From: an uncultured Prochlorococcus sp.
GTDB taxonomy: Bacteria > Cyanobacteriota > Cyanobacteriia > PCC-6307 > Cyanobiaceae
Direction: 5' to 3'
NCBI GenBank assembly: GCA_902627325.1
Contig: CACOIM010000007.1
Coordinates: forward strand, 1 to 50,519
Length of the DNA: 50,519 nucleotides
The position numbers and the translations under genes are program-made. Position 1 is the first letter of the stretch. Each line of letters begins with the position of its first letter. The notes below the pieces were generated by a model, which was given only the letters and a program-made list of their open reading frames with translations, was not told where the DNA came from and did no database searches. Positions 45,220 through 50,519 of the stretch are shown piece by piece.

Positions 45220-45246
45220 TCCTCCCATTTGGGGGGATTTTTTTTT
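45220..45246 (+). terminator. Intrinsic terminator after DUF4278
   Basis: TCCTCCC (45220-45226) pairs with GGGGGGA (45231-45237) across a four-base ATTT loop, including one T-G pair, and is followed by nine T residues (45238-45246). It is the strongest factor-independent terminator in the window. It closes the small DUF4278 transcript before the arsM-like gene at 45276. Confidence 0.9.
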
Positions 45247-45275
45247 AGTTATATTTAATTTAAAAGTTAAAAATC

Positions 45276-46070
45276 ATGACTGAAGATTGTTGCAGTGTTC
45301 CAAACGAAAGTAATACAAAAGATAATCCTAATCATAAAACTGCTATACAGGAAAGATATAGAGCCGCTGCGATTGAAAAAGAAAGCTGCCTATGTACTCC
45401 AGTCTCATTTAATCCAAAATATCTAGAGGCAATTCCAGAAGAAGTCATTGAAAGAGATTATGGATGTGGAGATCCAACTAACTGGGTAAATTTGAATGAT
45501 GTAGTTTTAGACCTAGGAAGCGGTAGTGGCAAAAATGCATTTATTTGTGCTCAAATTGTTGGAAGGGGAGGACAAGTTATTGGAGTTGATCAAAATCAAG
45601 AAATGCTTAATCTTTCAAGAAAATCAATTGAATATGTTGCCAATAAAATTGGTTATAAAAATACAAGATTTATTGAAGGTTCAATTGAGAAATTAGATGA
45701 ATTAGATATAAATTTGAATCCAATTATTAAAGATGATTCAATAGATATAATTTTAAGTAATTGTGTTTTAAATTTAGTAAATCCTGAGTCAAGAAATAAT
45801 CTTTTAAAAAACATTAAAAGAGTCCTTAAGAGGAATGGAAGGATTGCAATAAGTGATATTGTCTCGAACAAAAAAGTACCCATTGAATTACAGAAAGATC
45901 CAGATTTATGGAGTGGATGTATAAGTGGAGCATGGTATGAGCCAGAATTTATGGAGGACTTCAAAAAGCTAGGATTTAAAAATCTAAATTTTGCTGAAAG
46001 AAGCTCAGAACCTTGGAAAGTTATAGAAGATATTGAATTTAGAACAGTAACTTTAGTTGGTAATCTTTAA
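45276..46070 (+). CDS. arsM: Arsenite methyltransferase (ArsM-type SAM methyltransferase)
   Basis: ArsM methylates trivalent arsenic with SAM. The 264-residue protein has motif I LDLGSGSG (79-86) and the three cysteines needed to bind and methylate As(III): C64 in DYGCGDP, C163 in ILSNCVLNL and C215 in SGCISGAW. Additional Cys pairs, C5-C6 and C38/C40, occur at the N-terminus, as in many ArsMs. The set of three aligned cysteines separates it from generic methyltransferases. In phosphate-poor waters, arsenate enters by phosphate transporters, which would explain the gene. It starts 30 bases beyond the terminator and 15 bases before the next gene. Confidence 0.88.
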   Translation: MTEDCCSVPNESNTKDNPNHKTAIQERYRAAAIEKESCLCTPVSFNPKYLEAIPEEVIERDYGCGDPTNWVNLNDVVLDLGSGSGKNAFICAQIVGRGGQVIGVDQNQEMLNLSRKSIEYVANKIGYKNTRFIEGSIEKLDELDINLNPIIKDDSIDIILSNCVLNLVNPESRNNLLKNIKRVLKRNGRIAISDIVSNKKVPIELQKDPDLWSGCISGAWYEPEFMEDFKKLGFKNLNFAERSSEPWKVIEDIEFRTVTLVGNL

Positions 46071-46085
46071 ATAAAATTTGTTTTT

Positions 46086-47261
46086 ATGAGCGATAATTTA
46101 CGAAGCCTTATGCCTGGCTTAAAAAATAAATTTTATTTCAACTATGGCGGGCAAGGACCTCTACCGTCACCATCCTTAAATAAAATTACTCAAAGTTGGC
46201 AAAAAATCCAGGAATTAGGGCCATTCACTAGTAATGTTTGGCCTTACATTAATAAAGAGATAATAAAAACGAAACAACAAATAGCTGAACAGTTCGGAGT
46301 TAAGCCAAAATACATTTCTCTTTCTGAAAATATATCAACAGGGATGATTTTACCTCTATGGGGAATAAATATAGAGAAAGACGATGAGTTATTAATAAGT
46401 GATTGTGAACATCCCGGGGTCGTAGCGGCAAGTAGAGAATTCTGCAGAAGAAATAATCTGAAATTTAGAATTTTCCCAATTCAAAAAATAAAAAATTTTG
46501 ATAAAAAATTTATAATAAATGAACTTGGAAAGTACATAAATAAGAATACAAAAATTTTTATAATATCTCACATATTATGGAACTTTGGTTATGAAATGCC
46601 TCTGAAAGAAATAAACATTGAACTCAACAGATTACCCAAAAAACCATTTATTCTTGTTGATGGTGCACAAAGCTTTGGCCATATAAAAATCAATGAAAAA
46701 GTTAAGTTCTCTGATGTTTATGCAATCACATCTCATAAATGGGCATGCGGTCCTGAAGGTTTGGGGGCATTTTATGTTTCTGAAAGATTTATTCAAAATA
46801 GTAATCCAACAATAGTAGGTTGGAAATCCTTAAAAAGAGAGCAAGGTATTTATGAGCCTCATGAAAACTTATTTCATAATGATGCAAGAAAATTTGAAAT
46901 TGCAACTTCTTGCATTCCATTGTTATCTGGGTTAAGGGAATCAATTTCTATAATTGAAAAAGATTGCAATGGTTATAAAAAACATAATTTAATCACATCA
47001 ATGAGCAATAAGTTGTGGAATCATTTAAATGAGCTTGATGATGTTAATTTAATTATGAATAGGCCAATACAAAATGGAATAGTTAGTTTTGACATAAAAA
47101 AGATAAATGATAAAAATAATTTTGTTTATAAACTTGGTTTAAAAAATATCTGGATTAGGGTCATAGAAGATCCTCAATGGTTTCGTGTATGCATTCATCA
47201 GATGTCAACTGAAGATGAGATTGAATTATTAGTTGATGAGATTAAATCTATTATTTTATAA
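46086..47261 (+). CDS. Class V aminotransferase-fold protein (cysteine/cystine lyase or desulfurase-like)
   Basis: The 391-residue PLP protein has the NifS-like fold: SENISTGMILPLWG (PLP phosphate loop region), CEHPGVVAASREF, SHILWNFGYEMP, VDGAQSFGHI (D192 to the PLP nitrogen) and K218 in TSHKWACGPEGLGAFY. It lacks the usual flexible-loop cysteine of cysteine desulfurases in an obvious place, and resembles cyanobacterial L-cysteine/cystine C-S lyases and isopenicillin N epimerase-like proteins. It follows the arsM-like gene by 15 bases. The reaction cannot be fixed by sequence alone. Confidence 0.85.
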   Translation: MSDNLRSLMPGLKNKFYFNYGGQGPLPSPSLNKITQSWQKIQELGPFTSNVWPYINKEIIKTKQQIAEQFGVKPKYISLSENISTGMILPLWGINIEKDDELLISDCEHPGVVAASREFCRRNNLKFRIFPIQKIKNFDKKFIINELGKYINKNTKIFIISHILWNFGYEMPLKEINIELNRLPKKPFILVDGAQSFGHIKINEKVKFSDVYAITSHKWACGPEGLGAFYVSERFIQNSNPTIVGWKSLKREQGIYEPHENLFHNDARKFEIATSCIPLLSGLRESISIIEKDCNGYKKHNLITSMSNKLWNHLNELDDVNLIMNRPIQNGIVSFDIKKINDKNNFVYKLGLKNIWIRVIEDPQWFRVCIHQMSTEDEIELLVDEIKSIIL

Positions 47262-47268
47262 TTATTTT

Positions 47269-47973
47269 CTACCAAGGTATCTCTAAACCATCCCAGGCAA
47301 AAAATTTACCACTATCTTCAGGTTTCTGATTAATTAATATATCTATTAAATATTTGGATGCCCTTTCGGTAGAAAATAATTTATCATCAGGAACAAATTT
47401 TTGAAATGGTTTAGATAAATTAGTATTTACGGTGCCTGGATGAAGCAAAGTAATTATTGATTTTGGAAACTTTCTTCTCCACTCAATACTCAATGATTTA
47501 AGAAGCTGATTCTGAGCTGATTTTGCAGCTCTGTAGGAATACCAACCACCAGTTTTATTATCTCCTATGCTTCCAACTCTTGCACTTATGCTTGCAAAAT
47601 TAAATAATGCTTCTTTTGGAATAAATTCCTCAATACTTTTTGCAAGCAATATGGGAGCAAAAGCATTAATTGAAAAACTCTGTATTAAATTTTCTTTTGA
47701 GACATGTTGTAATCTTTTTTCAGGATTGAGTGTTTCGCTATGTAATCTTCCTGTTGCATTAATTACTAGCCTTAAATTAACTGGATAACTTTTAATTCTA
47801 TTTTTTAAATCAATTAAAGAATTATCATTTTCAATATCCAATTCCCAAAATGATTCATGTGCTTTGGTTCTTCCACATAAAATAACATCTAGATCATTGA
47901 ATGAATTTGATAGGTCAGTTGCAAGTTGTTTACCAATACCCCCAGATCCAACTACTAAAGCTAAACCTTTCAT
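47269..47973 (-). CDS. Short-chain dehydrogenase/reductase, CsgA-like
   Basis: The 234-residue SDR has a cofactor loop G9-S-G-G-I-G14 and catalytic S130, Y147 and K151 (YSYRAAKSAQN). NATGRL (72-77) replaces the usual NNAG, and LHPGTVNTNLSKPFQKFVP (about 177-195) resembles C-factor (CsgA)-like SDRs. The short CGRTKAHESFWELDIENDNS stretch fits a shortened loop after beta 2. The substrate is unknown. It converges with the class V gene with seven bases between, and 73 bases separate it from murE upstream. Confidence 0.85.
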   Translation of the reverse strand: MKGLALVVGSGGIGKQLATDLSNSFNDLDVILCGRTKAHESFWELDIENDNSLIDLKNRIKSYPVNLRLVINATGRLHSETLNPEKRLQHVSKENLIQSFSINAFAPILLAKSIEEFIPKEALFNFASISARVGSIGDNKTGGWYSYRAAKSAQNQLLKSLSIEWRRKFPKSIITLLHPGTVNTNLSKPFQKFVPDDKLFSTERASKYLIDILINQKPEDSGKFFAWDGLEIPW

Positions 47974-48046
47974 ATTTAAAATTAAGAATAAATATATTTA
48001 AATATATATTTTTGTTATTCGTGCCTTAAATTCCATTAAAAATTTA

Positions 48047-49576
48047 TTAGTTTTTCTTTTGCCTTTTTTTTAATAAATCTCTAGCAATTTCCCTATCATT
48101 AAAATCTATTATTTTATCTGACAAAATCTGATAATCTTCATGTCCTTTTCCTGCTATCAAAACAATATCTTCATTCTTCGCAAAATCAATAGCTTTTTGT
48201 ATAGCTTTAAATCTATCAATCTCAACAATAATATTATTTTTACTTTTCATGCCACATAAAATATCATTAATAATTTTTATTGGATTCTCAGTACGAGGAT
48301 TATCGGATGTAATAAAGATAAAATCTGATAAATTTTCTGCAATTGATCCCATCTTTGGTCGTTTATTTGAATCTCTATCCCCTCCACATCCAAAAACTGT
48401 TATTAATTTCCCTTTAGAAAATTGCCTTATTGCATTTAAAACATTTTTCAACCCATCTGGAGTGTGAGCATAATCAACAAAAACTTGAGGTAATTTATCC
48501 TCACTGTGGCTTGAATTAATTTTTATTTTTTCCATACGACCAGGAACTCCTGGAAAATTCTTTAATATTTCAGATATTTTATTTAAAGAATAACCGAGCT
48601 TATAAAAAACTAATATGGCCTGCAATGAATTCATAATATTAAATTCACCCATCAAAGGTATGAAAAATTCAACAGACTCAGAGGGAGTATTCAATATAAA
48701 ATATGAACCATTTTCCTTGAAATGAATATTTGTACTATAAAAAAAATTATCTTTTTTTAAATTACGATTCTTAATAGATATTTTCAAGGGATTAGAATTT
48801 AAATTATCTAACAATTTTTTTCCCCATTTATCATCAGCATTAATTACAGAATAAGAATCCTTTTTTATAAGATATGGAGATTTAAATAATTCCATTTTTG
48901 TTTCAAAATATTTTTCCATATCTTTGTGATAATCCAAATGATCCTGAGATAGATTAGTAAATATAGCCGCATCAAATTCACAACCTGATATTCTTTTTTG
49001 AGATAGTGAATGAGAACTGACTTCCATAATCACTACTTCTACTCCTGCCTTTAAAGCAGCACTTAATTTTGGTTGCAACTTATCTGCGAAATCAGTTGTA
49101 TGTGATGATTTTTCTAAATAACCTTCCCATCTGTTAAATAAAGTGCCGAATAATGCGGTTCTATTACCTAATTTAATACTTAAATACTCTAATAAAAAAC
49201 TAACTGTAGTTTTCCCATTCGTTCCTGTTACTCCAATAAGCTTAATTTTTCTTGATGGTCGATTCCAAAATTCAGAAATTAATTGACCAAAAAGATAATC
49301 CAATTGTTCATTCAGTACTAAAACTTTTTTATGATTTAATTCTCCTGAATGTTTTGCTGCTTCCTTACTAATAATTGCAGCTTCCGCTCCATTATTAATT
49401 GCATCCTTCCAATAAATACCCCCATCAGATCTTGATCCAGGTAGTCCTAAAAATAAAGTTCCTTTTGTAACTTCTTTAGAATTAAAACTAATATTATTTA
49501 TTTCAGGATTAAGTAATATTTCAGTGGGCTGAATATTAACTAAATTCAATAATTTATGTAATGTGATTTTCGGCAT
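48047..49576 (-). CDS. murE: UDP-N-acetylmuramoyl-tripeptide synthetase (meso-DAP-adding)
   Basis: MurE adds the third amino acid to UDP-MurNAc-L-Ala-D-Glu. The 509-residue protein has three Mur ligase domains, with ATP loop G115-V-T-G-T-N-G-K-T-T124, EVSSHSLSQKRISGCEFDAAIFTNLSQDHLDYH, and VDYAHTPDGL. In the C-terminal domain, TSDNPRTENP carries the DNPR motif that marks meso-diaminopimelate specificity. Length is normal. It ends the yidD-glutaredoxin-murE run. Confidence 0.97.
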   Translation of the reverse strand: MPKITLHKLLNLVNIQPTEILLNPEINNISFNSKEVTKGTLFLGLPGSRSDGGIYWKDAINNGAEAAIISKEAAKHSGELNHKKVLVLNEQLDYLFGQLISEFWNRPSRKIKLIGVTGTNGKTTVSFLLEYLSIKLGNRTALFGTLFNRWEGYLEKSSHTTDFADKLQPKLSAALKAGVEVVIMEVSSHSLSQKRISGCEFDAAIFTNLSQDHLDYHKDMEKYFETKMELFKSPYLIKKDSYSVINADDKWGKKLLDNLNSNPLKISIKNRNLKKDNFFYSTNIHFKENGSYFILNTPSESVEFFIPLMGEFNIMNSLQAILVFYKLGYSLNKISEILKNFPGVPGRMEKIKINSSHSEDKLPQVFVDYAHTPDGLKNVLNAIRQFSKGKLITVFGCGGDRDSNKRPKMGSIAENLSDFIFITSDNPRTENPIKIINDILCGMKSKNNIIVEIDRFKAIQKAIDFAKNEDIVLIAGKGHEDYQILSDKIIDFNDREIARDLLKKRQKKN

Positions 49577-49582
49577 TAATTT

Positions 49583-49882
49583 TTAAATATTTTGATAATT
49601 TAAAATATTTTTTTGCAACCAATCTTGTAATTGTGAGCCTTTCAATCTAGGAGAAATCCTTGGCAGCTCACTCATTTGATTAGTTAATTTATTTTTTATC
49701 GCAAGCACTGGTACTTCATAATCATATTTTCTAAATTTATCCTGATATAGATCAAACCTATCTATATCAATTTCCTTAATAATTAATTCAGATTGGATAT
49801 TTTTAATATTAATCTTTAGTAAATTATTTTTTACTGCATCACAGATGCAGCACCCTTTTCTAACAAAAACATATAAAATCAT
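49583..49882 (-). CDS. Glutaredoxin-like protein (DUF836)
   Basis: The 99-residue protein starts MILYVFVRKGCCICDAVKNNL, with redox motif C11-C12-I-C14 in the thioredoxin-fold position (CxxC as C11-C14). IDRFDLYQDKFRKYDYEVPVLAIKN follows, carrying the cis-Pro of the fold (VPV). This is the DUF836/glutaredoxin-like family. The role is unknown. Gaps of five and six bases to yidD and murE place it firmly in one operon. Confidence 0.88.
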   Translation of the reverse strand: MILYVFVRKGCCICDAVKNNLLKINIKNIQSELIIKEIDIDRFDLYQDKFRKYDYEVPVLAIKNKLTNQMSELPRISPRLKGSQLQDWLQKNILNYQNI

Positions 49883-49887
49883 TCTCT

Positions 49888-50154
49888 TTAATCAGGAACA
49901 GGATCACATCCACATGGCGTTAATGGGTGACATTTACTTAATCTTTTTAAAGTTAACCATCCCCCTTTCCATGGACCATGCTTTGTAATAGCTTCATATC
50001 CATAAGCACTGCAACTTGGGATAAATCTACACCTTGGTCCGAAAAATGGAGAGAGCCACTTTCTATAAAAAGAGATTAAGAAAAGAAATATTGAAGTTAA
50101 AAGAGAATTGATAAATTTAATCACGTTGATGATGTAAAATAAAATCTCAAGCAA
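49888..50154 (-). CDS. yidD: YidD membrane protein insertion efficiency factor
   Basis: YidD helps insertion of membrane proteins with YidC. The 88-residue product has an N-terminal hydrophobic/amphipathic region, then the hallmark [29 protein letters not shown], a [21 protein letters not shown] block and the end PCGCDPVPD; all family cysteines are present. The longest frame starts with TTG at 50154; GTG at 50124 would give a 78-residue form closer to the usual length and is equally possible. It diverges from rpsD. Confidence 0.92.
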   Translation of the reverse strand: MLEILFYIINVIKFINSLLTSIFLFLISFYRKWLSPFFGPRCRFIPSCSAYGYEAITKHGPWKGGWLTLKRLSKCHPLTPCGCDPVPD

Positions 50155-50166
50155 TAATTACTTTAA

Positions 50167-50194
50167 TTGAAATTTCAGTTTTTTATTGCATAAT
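50167..50194 (+). promoter_or_regulatory. Putative rpsD promoter
   Basis: TTGAAA (50167-50172), a 16-base spacer and CATAAT (50189-50194), each one base from consensus, stand just before the rpsD ATG at 50212. The predicted leader is only about 10 bases. Confidence 0.45.
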
Positions 50195-50211
50195 TCAATT
50201 TATTTTAAACT

Positions 50212-50519
50212 ATGTCAAGATACCGCGGGCCTAGATTGAGGGTTACGCGTCGCTTGGGAGAACTACCAGGTCTCACTAGGAAGGCTTCTAAAAAGTCTAA
50301 TCCTCCAGGTCAGCACGGCCAAGCCCGTCGCAAGCGATCAGAATACGCAATTCGTCTAGAAGAAAAGCAAAAACTAAGATTTAACTACGGAGTATCCGAG
50401 AGGCAACTTGTTCGTTATGTGAAGAAAGCTAGAGCTCAAGATGGTTCTACTGGTACTAATTTGCTTAAACTTTTAGAAAATAGACTCGATAATGTTTGTT
50501 TCAGATTAGGTTTCGGTCC
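50212..50519 (+). CDS. rpsD: 30S ribosomal protein S4 (3' end beyond window)
   Basis: S4 is a primary 16S rRNA binder that starts small-subunit assembly. The visible 102 residues ([20 protein letters not shown], then [28 protein letters not shown] and [14 protein letters not shown]) cover the N-terminal domain and the beginning of the S4 RNA-binding domain. The SRYRGP start and GLTRKASKK segment are typical of cyanobacterial and plastid S4. The gene runs off the right edge. Its G+C is higher than that of its neighbours, as expected for a highly expressed ribosomal gene. Confidence 0.97.
   Translation, partial: MSRYRGPRLRVTRRLGELPGLTRKASKKSNPPGQHGQARRKRSEYAIRLEEKQKLRFNYGVSERQLVRYVKKARAQDGSTGTNLLKLLENRLDNVCFRLGFG

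Noticed and set aside
1-50519. tRNA or rRNA genes, CRISPR arrays, insertion sequences, prophage genes
   Set aside because: Intergenic stretches are short and AT-rich; I saw no cloverleaf-like T-arm motif, no spaced repeats, no transposase or integrase frame.

Overview
The window is about 30% G+C, very gene-dense and almost free of mobile DNA. The gene families point to a high-light-type Prochlorococcus (picocyanobacterium): cytochrome b6f genes petC-petA, a petP-like subunit, chlorophyll synthase chlG, ndhB of NDH-1, a ctaCDE cytochrome oxidase with A2-type motifs, menG, a cyAbrB regulator and a glutamine-II (Downstream-peptide) riboswitch. This is read from sequence features; the strain cannot be fixed without a database comparison.

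Layout. 1-6.6 kb: a DUF3067 gene cut by the left edge, diverging from a petC-petA-lgt-cobM run; a RodZ-like membrane HTH gene with a good promoter; ppx (minus); a UbiA prenyltransferase. 6.6-11.1 kb: LD-carboxypeptidase, ispD, fabG, a 59-residue membrane protein gene and a groEL with a very long Gly-Met tail. 11.1-18.3 kb: a respiratory block with ctaA-ctaB and a two-gene ABC exporter on the minus strand, diverging from ctaC-ctaD-ctaE on the plus strand. 18.4-26.5 kb: AbrB-like regulator, ribE, an aldo/keto reductase with ferredoxin-type cysteines, and a five-gene minus-strand unit (topA, lipoprotein, DUF2232, UPF0284/CobT-like, Tat-type binding protein). 26.7-36.1 kb: ndhB plus an ABC ATPase, birA, DUF721/DciA-like, hisF-menG diverging from petP-chlG-PBP, and rsmB.

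36.1-39.2 kb is the most distinctive part: a compact minus-strand cassette DUF393 - TIGR03643-like - DUF2256 - photolyase-related protein, joined by overlaps or gaps of 2-4 bases. The photolyase seems to lack most of the cysteines that hold the 4Fe-4S cluster in relatives. 39.3-44.5 kb: SpoU-type methyltransferase, an orphan DppC-like permease, lepA, mqo and an Nfu scaffold. 44.9-45.25 kb holds a complete small regulatory unit: promoter, glutamine-II riboswitch, a DUF4278 peptide gene with three LTYRG-type repeats, and a strong intrinsic terminator. 45.3-50.5 kb: ArsM-type methyltransferase, class V aminotransferase, an SDR, the yidD-glutaredoxin-murE unit and the start of rpsD at the right edge.

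By theme, the genes serve electron transport and its cofactors (heme A, chlorophyll, quinones, corrinoid), cell wall synthesis (IspD, LD-carboxypeptidase, class A PBP, MurE), and translation and protein quality control (GroEL, LepA, RsmB, YidD, S4). I saw no tRNA, rRNA, CRISPR array, insertion sequence or phage gene. Fifteen of the genes are best read with GTG or TTG starts.
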